Positions 6,971-15,174 of a stretch of 64,000 nucleotides of DNA are shown here, in pieces (within the stretch, counting starts at the first letter, position 1; every line of letters begins with the position of its first letter). The translations under genes and the position numbers were made by a program. The DNA lies in assembly GCA_017461505.1 (NCBI GenBank), contig JAFTXV010000011.1, positions 1 to 64,000 on the forward strand. The letters are read 5' to 3'. Source of the stretch: Paludibacteraceae bacterium. Lineage in GTDB: Bacteria > Bacteroidota > Bacteroidia > Bacteroidales > Paludibacteraceae. The notes under the pieces are model-generated. The model was given only the letters and a program-made list of their open reading frames with translations, did not search any database and was not told the origin of the DNA.

Positions 6971-7438
6971 ATGTATATACGATTGATTAGAAACCAACCA
7001 AAAGGCAATGCCATCACCGGTCGCCTCATTATCAACGGCAGATGGTTCTGCAATACCCTCGAACGTGTGGGGTATCAGATTCCTGCACTATGTTATCATG
7101 TCTGCGTGACACAATCGCCCAAGTTTAAGCGGCTACTGCCGTTGGTCACTGGCGTTCCCAGGACGCCGCAAAGCGGCTATAGGACGGCTTCGCCTATAGG
7201 ACGCGCCAATGGCGCTATTGGATATAGGCAGGGCATACGTTTCCATGTTGGCTCCAAACCGGAGCACTCCACTGGTTGTATTCTCGTGCCTGACCGAGAG
7301 ATAGAAGAACTATTAACCTCTACACTATTAGAAGCCCAAAACAATCATGAAGAAATCATTTTGGAAGTCACCGACTTTCGTCCTGGCACTGAGTATGGGT
7401 ATAATACTCCTTGTCCTCCCGAGTTGCAGAAGCCTTGA
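6971..7438 (+). CDS. DUF5675-family protein (endolysin-like) with palindrome insertion
   Basis: I chose the ATG at 6971 (MYIRLIRNQPKGNAITGRL) because the longer TTG frame from 6893 runs through a hairpin. The 155-residue protein has the DUF5675 layout: a beta-rich start with TGRLIINGRWFCNTLE, a central VTGVP, and the C-terminal RFHVGSKPEHSTGCILVP with conserved His and Cys. These proteins resemble phage peptidoglycan-acting or L,D-transpeptidase-like enzymes. Between VTGVP and GIRFH about 24 residues (RTPQSGYRTASPIGRANGAI and on) are encoded by three mini-palindromes and have no counterpart in the normal family core. The 3' end overlaps the spanin-like gene by 92 bases. Confidence 0.75.
   Translation: MYIRLIRNQPKGNAITGRLIINGRWFCNTLERVGYQIPALCYHVCVTQSPKFKRLLPLVTGVPRTPQSGYRTASPIGRANGAIGYRQGIRFHVGSKPEHSTGCILVPDREIEELLTSTLLEAQNNHEEIILEVTDFRPGTEYGYNTPCPPELQKP
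7152..7239 (+). repeat. In-frame palindromic insertion in DUF5675 gene
   Basis: Three units are laid out as GAC + palindrome + TATAG/TATTG: GACGCCGCAAAGCGGCTATAG, GACGGCTTCGCCTATAG and GACGCGCCAATGGCGCTATTG. The same unit type occurs outside genes near 1590 (GACGCTTCGCTATAG) and near 27210. Confidence 0.88.
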
Positions 7439-7793
7439 GCTGAGCGATACTTATCACTCAACACTCAACTCTCAACACTCAACTCTCAAAGACACGCTTA
7501 TGCTCCGCGATAGCGTTGTGCTCCACGACTCCGTCGTCTACCGTGAGCGCACTGTCCACGACACTGTGTATGTCACCAAGGAGGTGTATCGGGATAGGTT
7601 AGAGGCGAGAGGCGAAAGGCGAAAGGCGGAGAGAAAAGACACCGTCGTTGTGACGGAGTATCGTGACCGAGTCATTGAGCATCCGCCAGAGAAGTATGTG
7701 CCGAAGTTCTACAAATGGTGCACCATCATTCTCTGGATCATCCTCGCAGCAGGCATTGTGTATCTTATTATCCGTTTGCGCCTTCGTCTCTAA
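7347..7793 (+). CDS. Lipoprotein with C-terminal TM, u-spanin-like topology
   Basis: The 148-residue protein starts inside the end of the DUF5675 gene in another frame. The N-terminus is a signal with a possible lipobox (LVLPSC, Cys about residue 27). A long charged periplasmic stalk follows (RDSVV, HDSVVYRERTVHDTVYVT, KEVYRDRL). It ends in a TM helix at about residues 123-143 and a basic RLRLRL tail. An outer-membrane lipoprotein anchored to the inner membrane by a C-terminal helix is the topology of phage unimolecular spanins. The overlap with an endolysin-like gene also recalls Rz/Rz1. Two stretches of the stalk are repeat words: CTCAACACTCAACT units at 7457-7490, and AGGCGAGAGGCGAAAGGCG at 7607-7631. 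The spanin role is inferred. Confidence 0.6.
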   Translation: MKKSFWKSPTFVLALSMGIILLVLPSCRSLELSDTYHSTLNSQHSTLKDTLMLRDSVVLHDSVVYRERTVHDTVYVTKEVYRDRLEARGERRKAERKDTVVVTEYRDRVIEHPPEKYVPKFYKWCTIILWIILAAGIVYLIIRLRLRL

Positions 7794-7893
7794 AAAAAAG
7801 AGTCGAATCCCTCACAGCGCACAAAAGGCGCGTTTTTCGTAAATAAGCAAATTATACGCTAAAATATGACGCAAGAAAGAGAAGAAAAATCTC

Positions 7894-7910
7894 TTGGCAC
7901 GGTTTTTGTA
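7894..7910 (+). promoter_or_regulatory. Sigma-54-type (-24/-12) promoter
   Basis: TTGGCACGGTTTTTGTA matches the RpoN consensus TTGGCACGnnnnTTGCW at all fixed positions except T for C in the -12 element. Expected transcription would start near 7921, about 58 bases before the ATG at 7979. No TAnnTTTG box is seen in this gap. Confidence 0.6.
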
Positions 7911-7978
7911 ACGAATAAGACAACGACGTCAATGAGAAAACGTCAGATTATAATACAAACCTTATAAATAATATGCTT

Positions 7979-8413
7979 ATGAAAAAGATTTTAACCCTAT
8001 TGGCAATTATAACCTTGTCGATGACGGCATGCGCAGATCGTCATCAGACGGTAAGTTATTCGAATATACCTGTACAAGCACAGGCATTTATTGAGAAGTA
8101 TTTCAAAAGCACTGACGTCTCATACATCGAGCGCGAACTAGATGGTGTACACTATGAATACAACGTCTATCTCAAAAATGCTACCGAAATCGAATTTGAC
8201 CACCAAGGAAACCTCAAATCCATTGACTGCCGCGTCACACCTATACCTGCCGGCATCGTACCTGAGATGGTCATGCAGTATGTCACAGTGCATTATCCCA
8301 ATCATATCGTGGTGGAATATGCTATCGGATTTCGCAGGATAACCATAGAACTAGGAAGTGGCATTGAACTCTTCTTCGACCTCGAAGGCAACTTCCTTGG
8401 CATGGATGATTAA
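7979..8413 (+). CDS. PepSY-like domain lipoprotein
   Basis: This 144-residue protein starts at the MKK codon (an ATG two codons upstream is also possible). The lipoprotein signal is MKKILTLLAIITLSMTAC, with Cys 18 as the likely lipidated residue. The rest matches the duplicated PepSY-like fold common in Bacteroidota (PF11396 type): VQAQAFIEKYF, then a strand pair ending EIEFDHQGNLKSID, and a second half with MVMQYVTVHYPNHIV and IELFFDLEGNFLGMDD. Such proteins are periplasmic, and their ligand is generally unknown. It is preceded by a sigma-54-type promoter and followed by pspC after 20 bases, suggesting an envelope-stress context. Confidence 0.8.
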   Translation: MKKILTLLAIITLSMTACADRHQTVSYSNIPVQAQAFIEKYFKSTDVSYIERELDGVHYEYNVYLKNATEIEFDHQGNLKSIDCRVTPIPAGIVPEMVMQYVTVHYPNHIVVEYAIGFRRITIELGSGIELFFDLEGNFLGMDD

Positions 8414-8433
8414 ACTACAAAAACTATAAAATA

Positions 8434-8628
8434 ATGAAAAAATTATATCGTTCGCCCAACCGCATCATAGCGGGCGTATGTGGCGGAATAGCAGACTATT
8501 TTGACGTAGACCCTACCTTGATTCGTGTGATTTACATGATCTTGAGTCTATTCTCAGCGGCTTTCCCTGGATTCCTCTTGTATATCATACTGATGATTAT
8601 GATACCTAATTATAACAAAATAAGTTAA
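8434..8628 (+). CDS. PspC domain protein
   Basis: The 64-residue protein is a complete PspC domain. KKLYRSPNRIIAGVCGGIADYF is followed by DVDPTLIRVIYMIL and a hydrophobic helix ending in MIMIPNY. In proteobacteria PspC is a membrane partner in the phage-shock response; in Bacteroidota small stand-alone versions are common and poorly studied. It lies between the PepSY-like gene and folC with short gaps (20 and 7 bases), so the three may be co-transcribed. Confidence 0.9.
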   Translation: MKKLYRSPNRIIAGVCGGIADYFDVDPTLIRVIYMILSLFSAAFPGFLLYIILMIMIPNYNKIS

Positions 8629-8635
8629 TCCATAC

Positions 8636-9958
8636 ATGTCGCATCTTCTCTACCAACAAACCATAGAATACCTCTACGCATCGCAGCCCGCCTTTCACTT
8701 GGTGGGCGCGACTGCATATAAGCCCGGACTAGATAATACCTATCGCCTCATGGCACATCTGGGCAATCCACATACGCAGTTGCGTGCAGTGCATGTGGCA
8801 GGTACGAATGGCAAAGGCTCTACTTCACACCTTATTGCTGCGGCATTGCAGGCGCAAGGGTATAGAGTGGGGTTGTTTACTTCGCCCCACCTCGTCGATT
8901 TCCGAGAACGAATACGCATATCCGGAGAGATGATCCCCGAAGAAGAAGTGGTACGATTTGTCGATGCTAACCGAGCATTCTTAGACGAAATACACCCCTC
9001 TTTCTTTGAGACAACCATGGCACTGGCTTTTTGGTACTTCGCCGAACAAAAGGTAGATATAGCGGTCATTGAGGTCGGTTTAGGGGGACGATTAGATAGC
9101 ACCAATATCCTCACCCCATTGCTCTCCGTCATTACCAATATCGGTATCGATCATACCGAATTTTTGGGCAATACACTGGCTGAAATAGCCGCAGAAAAAG
9201 CAGGAATCATCAAGCAACATACACCTTGCGTGATTGGTGAAACACATCCAGAAACACAACCTGTCTTCCTCAACCGAGCACGAGAATGCGATATTCTAGG
9301 AGATGGACTGGAAACCACCAACTGCCGACTCTGGTTCGCCGACCAATGCGGATTCATGCGCAAACGACGCCTGAAAGAAGCACCTAACTGTCAACTTAAG
9401 GGCATCTACCAAGATAAAAATCAGCAAACCGCTTTCGTGGCGTTGCAAGTGTTGAGAAATATCTGTGGAGTGGACATCAGCGGAGAAGCTATTGCCACTG
9501 GCTTTGCGCAAGTGTGCACACTAACGGGCTTACGCGGTAGATGGGAAGTCCTTTCACAATCGCCATTGACTATCTGCGATACAGGACATAATAGCCATGG
9601 AATCCGCTATGTGGCAGAGCAACTCTCGCACCTCATCACCTCATCGCCTAATAGCCTCCACATCATCCTCGGCATGGTCGCCGACAAGGATATCGACGAT
9701 GTGTTGAGACTTTTACCCGAACAAGCCAACTACTATTTCACACAACCTGCCACCCCACGAGCTATGCTGGCCACCGATTTGCAAGCACGCTGGCAGAGAA
9801 TACACCCAAACACCCAGTCCCTCGCCTTTACTACTGTAAACGAGGCAATAAAAACGGCATATGCCAACGCACATGCCGATGATGTAGTCTTTATCGGGGG
9901 AAGTAATTACTTGGTAGGAGAAGTCTTGCGGACGCCTCTACCTGCGTTCCACAATTGA
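8636..9958 (+). CDS. folC: Bifunctional folylpolyglutamate/dihydrofolate synthase
   Basis: This Mur-ligase-type enzyme of 440 residues has the ATP-binding loop AGTNGKGSTSH at about residues 55-65. The folate-site block GLFTSPHLVDFRERIRI follows, then the IEVGLGGRLDSTN motif and, towards the C-terminus, DTGHNSHGIRY and ILGMVADKDIDDVL. It adds glutamate to (dihydro)folate or dihydropteroate using ATP in the cytosol. The stretch LITSSPNS before LHIILG is encoded by ATCACCTCATCGCCTAATAGCC, which resembles the repeat words seen in dsbD. The 3' end overlaps the convergent transporter gene by 52 bases. folA, thyA and folK lie elsewhere in the window. Confidence 0.94.
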   Translation: MSHLLYQQTIEYLYASQPAFHLVGATAYKPGLDNTYRLMAHLGNPHTQLRAVHVAGTNGKGSTSHLIAAALQAQGYRVGLFTSPHLVDFRERIRISGEMIPEEEVVRFVDANRAFLDEIHPSFFETTMALAFWYFAEQKVDIAVIEVGLGGRLDSTNILTPLLSVITNIGIDHTEFLGNTLAEIAAEKAGIIKQHTPCVIGETHPETQPVFLNRARECDILGDGLETTNCRLWFADQCGFMRKRRLKEAPNCQLKGIYQDKNQQTAFVALQVLRNICGVDISGEAIATGFAQVCTLTGLRGRWEVLSQSPLTICDTGHNSHGIRYVAEQLSHLITSSPNSLHIILGMVADKDIDDVLRLLPEQANYYFTQPATPRAMLATDLQARWQRIHPNTQSLAFTTVNEAIKTAYANAHADDVVFIGGSNYLVGEVLRTPLPAFHN

Positions 9959-10971
9959 TAGGAATTGAGCAAGTTTTGCCAGATGATATAAGCGGCAGGA
10001 CCGATGGAGGATAGCGGATGGAGATACATCTGCGCCATCCATATGCCTAACGCCGTGTTCTTCTGACCAAAGGCTTGACCGGCAGTAATCCGACTCTTCT
10101 GCTCAATACTATATGCCGCTGCTGCCGGATTAATCAGTATATCTTGATAATCCGCACCGTGGCTTGTAGCAGGAAAACGATAACCTATCCACCTGCCCAA
10201 CATAAATTGCAGCAGACATGCCACCAGCGAACCCACACACAATGCTACTATCGCCCAACCGGAATACTCTTGGGTGAGCAAGGTATAGGTAATCTGACTA
10301 ATCAACACAATCAGCAGCAATATCCATAGATAGAATGGCATAGATGCCCACCGGGCATTCAGTGTGAAAGTGCGTGGTGTGCCCTTGCGGCGGTAGTACC
10401 ACTCATAGCTCAATCGTAATAGCCATGCTGCGATAAAGGGTCCTAGCAGCATAGGGCTTACCCTGCGTAGTATCATCCACATCGCAGGTAGAAATTCCAT
10501 CCCCGATTCGGTATTGATGAGCGGAAAGAACGCAGGAACTATCACTGCGGTAGCGATGTTGCTCACCAAACTGAATGTTGTCAAGTTCTGAATACTTCCG
10601 CCTAATTTGCCTGCGATGATAGGTGCTGCGGTGGCAGTTGGCATAATCACGCACACCATCAACCCCTGTGCTACCAAAGCAATATCCCCTTCCGTCAACC
10701 CATAGCCCATCGCCAATAACCTCTTGCCAATAGCCATTAGCCCATAATACACTACCGCTGTCAATACCATCTGCACAGCCAACACGATACCGTGCCACTT
10801 GCGCAAACGCAAATCCAGCGGATTAATCTTGCAAAATGTGAAAAACAACATCAGGCATATCAGTGGCGGCATCAACCAACTCAGATGCCTAAACCACGGA
10901 TATCCCACCGCGCCAATCAACATGGCGATAATCAACGCATAACGATCTATAAACGTGGAGATACGGCGCAT
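9907..10971 (-). CDS. Bile acid:sodium symporter (BASS)-family transporter
   Basis: The 354-residue polytopic protein has about nine to ten TM helices and charged termini. The best matching block is the crossover region: GLMVCVIMPTATAAPIIAGKLGG, then NLTTFSLVSNIATAVIVPAFFP. A late AGQAFGQKNTALGIWMAQMY, with the conserved Gln-Asn of the substrate site, supports BASS/ArsB-like transporters. The substrate is unknown; bile acids need not be it. The start overlaps the aldo/keto reductase stop by 25 bases, implying translational coupling, and the end overlaps folC on the other strand. Confidence 0.82.
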   Translation of the reverse strand: MRRISTFIDRYALIIAMLIGAVGYPWFRHLSWLMPPLICLMLFFTFCKINPLDLRLRKWHGIVLAVQMVLTAVVYYGLMAIGKRLLAMGYGLTEGDIALVAQGLMVCVIMPTATAAPIIAGKLGGSIQNLTTFSLVSNIATAVIVPAFFPLINTESGMEFLPAMWMILRRVSPMLLGPFIAAWLLRLSYEWYYRRKGTPRTFTLNARWASMPFYLWILLLIVLISQITYTLLTQEYSGWAIVALCVGSLVACLLQFMLGRWIGYRFPATSHGADYQDILINPAAAAYSIEQKSRITAGQAFGQKNTALGIWMAQMYLHPLSSIGPAAYIIWQNLLNSYQLWNAGRGVRKTSPTK

Positions 10972-11903
10972 TGAATAGCTTGTAATTCTTCTTCTGTGAA
11001 GGTTATATTATTGATGGCTTGGATATTGTCCTCCAATTGTGTTACGCTACTTGCGCCCACAATCACACTCGTCACATCTTTCGCCAATAGCCATGCAATG
11101 GCCATCTGCGCTAATGTCTGACCGCGTTGCTCGGCAATAGCTCCCAATCGTTGTGCCATAGCCACAACGTCGTTAGTCACCTGCTCTGGACGCAAGAATA
11201 CATTCTTGCTCGCACGACTACCGGCTGGGATACCATTCAAATAGCGATTGGTGAGCAGACCTTGTGCTAGTGGTGAGAAGCAGATGAATCCTGAGCCATC
11301 ATCCCTCGCTACAGGCAGGTTCTCTTGCAATGTCTCGGGACACAAGATACTAGCCTTATATTGACCTATCACGCATGGCACGTGTGCTGCACGCAGATAA
11401 TCGTAGCACTCTTGTTGCTTGTCTGCTGGATAATTGCTGATACCTGCATACAATGCTTTACCCGAACGAACAATGTCCACCAATGCTTGCATCGTTTCTT
11501 CAATAGGGGTATTAGGGTCGTAACGATGTGAGTAAAATATATCGAAGTATTCCAACCCCGTGCGTTTGAGACTTTGGTCGCAAGATGATATGAGGTATTT
11601 GCGTGAGCCGCCATTGCCATAAGGTCCATCCCACATCAGGTAACCTGCTTTGGATGAAATAATCATCTCATCGCGGTGAGGTGCCAAGTCTTCGCGTAGC
11701 ACGCGACCAAACGTCATCTCTGCGGTGCCAGGCGCAGGACCATAATTATTAGCTATATCAAAGTGTGTTACGCCTCTATCCCATGCGTGTAGCAACATCG
11801 CGCGTGCGACATCAAACGGATCCTCACTACCGAAGTTATGCCATAATCCTAAGGATACAAGAGGTAATTGTAAACCACTCTTGCCAGAAAATCGAAACTT
11901 CAT
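10947..11903 (-). CDS. Aldo/keto reductase, glyceraldehyde-3-phosphate reductase-like
   Basis: This is a 318-residue TIM-barrel NADPH reductase. The AKR catalytic set is present: Asp and Tyr in HFDIANNYGP, Lys in ISSKAGY, and His in IFYSHRYDP. The opening MKFRFSGKSGLQLPLVSLGLW and the motif LWHNFG belong to the YghZ/GprA (AKR14) branch, which reduces L-glyceraldehyde 3-phosphate and other aldehydes. The C-terminal cofactor loop VIVGASSVTQLEDNI is intact. It lies 6 bases downstream of the HAD phosphatase gene in the same minus-strand operon, compatible with a metabolite clean-up role. Confidence 0.9.
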   Translation of the reverse strand: MKFRFSGKSGLQLPLVSLGLWHNFGSEDPFDVARAMLLHAWDRGVTHFDIANNYGPAPGTAEMTFGRVLREDLAPHRDEMIISSKAGYLMWDGPYGNGGSRKYLISSCDQSLKRTGLEYFDIFYSHRYDPNTPIEETMQALVDIVRSGKALYAGISNYPADKQQECYDYLRAAHVPCVIGQYKASILCPETLQENLPVARDDGSGFICFSPLAQGLLTNRYLNGIPAGSRASKNVFLRPEQVTNDVVAMAQRLGAIAEQRGQTLAQMAIAWLLAKDVTSVIVGASSVTQLEDNIQAINNITFTEEELQAIQCAVSPRL

Positions 11904-11909
11904 AGTATC

Positions 11910-12557
11910 TTAAATTAAAGTTAATATTTCATGTGGATGATTGACCATGTGGTCGGGTGTTACGGTAAGCAATTGCTCTTGCGTGCAGAAGCCCCATGTG
12001 CAAGCCACGAAAGGCAAGTTGGCTGCTTTAGCGGTGGCGGCATCTACGAGAGAGTCGCCGACATAGTAAATAGGCGAAAGGTTAGAGGCTAAAGGCGAAA
12101 GGCGATGGATAATATCCCAGACTATTTGTGGGTCAGGTTTGCGAGGAATGCTCTCGCGTTCGCCCAAGACTACATCAAACGTATTGGGAAAGTAGTGAGC
12201 GACAATCTTCTCCGTGGCTGCTTGATACTTGTTGCTGGCTACCGCCAATGTATGTCCTTGTAGCTTGAGTTCGTGTAGTAATTCTAGTATACCATCGTAT
12301 GGACGGGTGAGGTCGCAGTTATGTTGGTCGTAGAAGGGTACAAAGTACTCGCGCAGGCGAAGCACCGTGGCTTCATTGCGATGCTCTTCGGGCAATGCAC
12401 GCTCGATGAGTTTGTTGATTCCATTGCCTACTAAACGAGGATAGTCCTCAATCTTATGGGTCGGAAAACCACATGCCGACAAGGCATGGTTGCACGCCTG
12501 CCCTAAGTCATCAATCGTATTGATTAGTGTTCCGTCTAAGTCGAAAATGAGTAGCAT
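11910..12557 (-). CDS. HAD-family phosphatase, phosphoglycolate phosphatase-like
   Basis: The 215-residue protein has HAD motif I IFDLDGTLINT at residues 4-14, a helical cap starting DDLGQACNHAL, motif II ASNKY, the lysine of PRKPDPQIV, and motif IV VGDSLVDAATAKAAN. This is the Gph/PGMB-like layout. Directly before VGDSLVD the sequence SPLASNLSPIYY replaces the short link of relatives. It is encoded by GGCGAAAGGTTAGAGGCTAAAGGCGAAAGG words (12071-12106) also seen between genes. All catalytic residues remain. The exact substrate is uncertain. It sits between the MscS gene and the aldo/keto reductase in one operon. Confidence 0.88.
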   Translation of the reverse strand: MLLIFDLDGTLINTIDDLGQACNHALSACGFPTHKIEDYPRLVGNGINKLIERALPEEHRNEATVLRLREYFVPFYDQHNCDLTRPYDGILELLHELKLQGHTLAVASNKYQAATEKIVAHYFPNTFDVVLGERESIPRKPDPQIVWDIIHRLSPLASNLSPIYYVGDSLVDAATAKAANLPFVACTWGFCTQEQLLTVTPDHMVNHPHEILTLI

Positions 12558-12660
12558 AATTTATAGTTTAAAGTTTATAGTTTATGGTTTATAGGCGGGG
12601 CGGCTAAGCCGCATATCCGTGCCTTTAACCTCTCACCTTTAGCCTTTAGCCTTTAACCTC
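12558..12660. repeat. Word array between MscS and HAD genes
   Basis: The whole gap consists of TTTATAGTTTAAAGTTTATAG words, a GCGGCTAAGCCGC palindrome and CCTTTAGCCTTTAACCTCTCAC words. The TGA stop of the MscS gene is itself the start of the first word (TGAGAGGTTAAAGG on the minus strand). Confidence 0.85.
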
Positions 12661-13635
12661 TCACTTCACTTCGTTGTTAGTGGTTAGGGTTACATCCATA
12701 TGTGGGTAGGCAAAGGTATAGCCATGTTTGGGCAGTTCCGTGTAGAAGAGTTTGTTGAAATGGAAGTACACATCCCAATAATCGGCAGACTTTACCCATG
12801 CGCGCACAACGAATGAGATGTTATTATCGTTCAAGGAAGAAAGCGCAACAAAGGGGTCTGGAATAGTTATTTTGGTGGTATCAATTGCTACAGGCGAAGC
12901 ATTTTTTGGACGCTCATGTTGAGAGGTAAGGATACGTTCATCGGATAGAATCAGTTCTTTTAGCAGTGCAATACAACCGTCCGCATCCACGCCATAGTCC
13001 ACACTCACAGTCCAATCTACACGGCGCAATACTTGTGCCGATACATTCTCAATCGTGCCATTGAATAGTGCTCCGTTAGGCAAGATAATCACGCGGTTGT
13101 CCACGGTGAGAATACGTGTGGTGACTATGGTTACTTCCATTACCGTACCGCTCACGCCTTGCGCATTGATAAAGTCGCCTGCCTTGAACGGACGGAAAAC
13201 CAACAACATAATACCTCCTGCGAAGTTCTGCACCGTACCAGACAATGCCATACCAATAGCCATACCGCCTGCGGTGAGCAGTGCGGCGAAAGAGGTGGTG
13301 TCTAATCCGAGAGTGCCTATCAGTACAAGAATAAGTATAACGGTTAGTGCGATACTGGTAAACGATGTTACGAACGAAGCCAAGGTGCGTTCGGTCTTGC
13401 GGCGCTCGAAGATACGCTCTAACATTCGTTTAACGCGGCGAATCACCCATGCTCCTACAAAATAGAGCACCAGTGCTATTAGTACTTTGATGCCAAAATC
13501 AATCGCGCTATCCAACCAGCCGCGCAACACTACTTCGGGTTCGCTTTGCACTTGTTGGATGAAATTTTCAGTTATATGTTTGATTGAATCTGCTGGCAGA
13601 ATCTTGGGAGCAGGTGTTTCGATATTCAGAAGCAT
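12661..13635 (-). CDS. MscS-family mechanosensitive channel
   Basis: I chose the ATG at 13635 (MLLNIETPAPK) because an upstream TTG lies in the promoter -7 box. The 324-residue protein has three TM helices within residues 40-150. The pore helix contains GMALSGTVQNFAGGIMLLVF followed by RPFKAGDFI. The cytoplasmic beta domain follows, with TRILTVDNRVIILPNGALF and a C-terminal alpha/beta cage domain ending near YAYPHMDVTL-type sequence (YTFAYPHMDVTL). It opens on membrane tension to release solutes. It heads a minus-strand operon with the HAD, AKR and BASS genes. Confidence 0.92.
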   Translation of the reverse strand: MLLNIETPAPKILPADSIKHITENFIQQVQSEPEVVLRGWLDSAIDFGIKVLIALVLYFVGAWVIRRVKRMLERIFERRKTERTLASFVTSFTSIALTVILILVLIGTLGLDTTSFAALLTAGGMAIGMALSGTVQNFAGGIMLLVFRPFKAGDFINAQGVSGTVMEVTIVTTRILTVDNRVIILPNGALFNGTIENVSAQVLRRVDWTVSVDYGVDADGCIALLKELILSDERILTSQHERPKNASPVAIDTTKITIPDPFVALSSLNDNNISFVVRAWVKSADYWDVYFHFNKLFYTELPKHGYTFAYPHMDVTLTTNNEVK

Positions 13636-13677
13636 ATTGGTGTATAATTTTGTGGTGTATTTACATGTTTCGGTCTG

Positions 13678-13685
13678 CAAAGGTA
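13678..13685 (-). promoter_or_regulatory. -7 box upstream of the MscS gene
   Basis: TACCTTTG reads on the minus strand and lies 43 bases before the ATG at 13635. Confidence 0.75.
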
Positions 13686-13742
13686 CTAAAAAAAATGTAT
13701 ATGTGCAAGAAAAGTGTATAAAATGCTAATTTGTGGTGATTT

Positions 13743-13801
13743 TGTATTACATGAGTTTCCGCGTGGGTGTGTTTTTTGAAAAAAGTTTGTGAGTGCCGAA
13801 A
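13743..13801 (+). repeat. TTCCGCGTGGGTGT repeat, copy 1
   Basis: The core is TGTATTAC..GAGTTTCCGCGTGGGTGTG, a T-run, GAAAAAAGTTTG and GAGTGCCGAAA. Copies 2 (15191-15251) and 3 (15715-15779) share this order. It lies just after the ATPase gene (minus strand) and has no left hairpin arm. Confidence 0.85.
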
Positions 13802-13822
13802 GTTCTGCCGAATAATGATAAG

Positions 13823-15028
13823 CTAATATAAAAAACCAAATAGCCAAAGAGGTATACGATTAATATCTCCCACAGATGTATTATCAACTGCTAAGAAGCT
13901 ATTTTGCACACCTCGTATCTGCTTAAACGTTTTTGATGCCCCACCCACTTCAAATGTATATTGCGTATCAACAACGAAATCACCTTTTTTAGCCAAATAC
14001 ACTTCGTGTCCTGCTTCTATCAGTTGATTACAGAAGAAGGTTTCTCGAATGGTTCCGATATTCGTGTTGGATGACAATGCATGCATCAAGTTAGAATTTC
14101 CCATGTATATTTTATCTGGTTTGCGTAGCATTCCTACAGAGCGTGGTTCACGAGTAATCAAGCGTAATACACCTGCCTTTTCCAAAGTATAGAGCATACG
14201 CAATCCACCTTCGCGATTTGTTTCCACAGCAGCGAATAACTCAGTCATATTAGGAGTCAAAGGAACAGCTTCGGACAAAACCATAAGCAATCGTTTAGTC
14301 TTTTGGATGGTAGAATAATTCACGTCTTCCAATGCAGGCCAATCACGTTCCAATATTAACCAAATAGTTTCTTGCAAGCGTTGTTCAAAGCCATCACCTT
14401 TTTCTTTGTAAAATGGATAACAGCCTTTGGTTAGATAGTTTTCAAACAACGGTTGAATAATCATTTGTTCTGAAAGATTGGATGCTATATTGATTGAATC
14501 GTTCAATATTTGTTCTAATGAATAAGTGGGTAGTTCTACTCCTGACTCTATGGCAATATATTCACGCAGCGACATGACTGGCATAGTGTATATACGCAAA
14601 CGACGTGACAAATCACCTGCCTGAGTATTGATGTGCAACATGCTACTACCTGTAAATACAATGTATAAGGTAGGGAAGTCATCATAGATATTTTTGATTT
14701 CTGTTTGCCAATTATGATAGTGGTGTATCTCGTCTAAGAACAAGTGTGTACCACCATGTTGTTGATGGTATTGGGCAAGATCATATAGTGAGTGTGTCTG
14801 AAACCATCCGTGGTCCAAACTGGCATATAGCACTGGTTGACGATTAGGAAAGGTTTCTTTGATATGCTGCAATACCAATGTTGTTTTTCCCACACCACGG
14901 TAGCCACGAATACCAATTAGACGATTCTCCCAATTGATTTGGTGGTATAAGAATCTATGGAACTTTGTTTCGGTCGCTTGGAGGCGACTGGTCATTGCTT
15001 GGCGCAAAATAGAAATGTCTTCAATCAT
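13823..15028 (-). CDS. AAA ATPase with DUF4143-like C-terminal region
   Basis: This 401-residue protein of the AAA_14/DUF4143 family has the Walker A loop GYRGVGKTTLVLQH at about residues 42-55, Walker B THLFLDEIHHY at about 93-103, and sensor 1 YIVFTGSSML. The C-terminal half contains the winged-helix and restriction-endonuclease-like region (FFCNQLIEAGHEVYLAKKGD, then FVVDTQYTFEVGG). Such proteins are widespread, often variable and possibly defence- or toxin-related; the biological role is not established. It stands alone between gene-poor stretches and is bracketed by copies of a 60-bp repeat, suggesting an inserted unit. Confidence 0.85.
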   Translation of the reverse strand: MIEDISILRQAMTSRLQATETKFHRFLYHQINWENRLIGIRGYRGVGKTTLVLQHIKETFPNRQPVLYASLDHGWFQTHSLYDLAQYHQQHGGTHLFLDEIHHYHNWQTEIKNIYDDFPTLYIVFTGSSMLHINTQAGDLSRRLRIYTMPVMSLREYIAIESGVELPTYSLEQILNDSINIASNLSEQMIIQPLFENYLTKGCYPFYKEKGDGFEQRLQETIWLILERDWPALEDVNYSTIQKTKRLLMVLSEAVPLTPNMTELFAAVETNREGGLRMLYTLEKAGVLRLITREPRSVGMLRKPDKIYMGNSNLMHALSSNTNIGTIRETFFCNQLIEAGHEVYLAKKGDFVVDTQYTFEVGGASKTFKQIRGVQNSFLAVDNTSVGDINRIPLWLFGFLY

Positions 15029-15054
15029 AATCTTGCTATTGTCTAATGTGCCTG

Positions 15055-15062
15055 CAAAATTA
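15055..15062 (-). promoter_or_regulatory. -7 box upstream of the AAA ATPase gene
   Basis: TAATTTTG on the minus strand lies 27 bases before the ATG at 15028. Confidence 0.6.
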
Positions 15063-15174
15063 CAATATTTTTTTTATATACGCAAACTTTTTAGTAAAAA
15101 ATCGCCTTTCGGGCGGTGTTTTTCGTGCTTGTTTTCGCCTTTCTGGCGGCTAAATATATTAATTTCGCTATTAA

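Noticed and set aside
13636..13680. Longer start of the MscS gene
   Set aside because: The TTG lies in the TACCTTTG promoter box.
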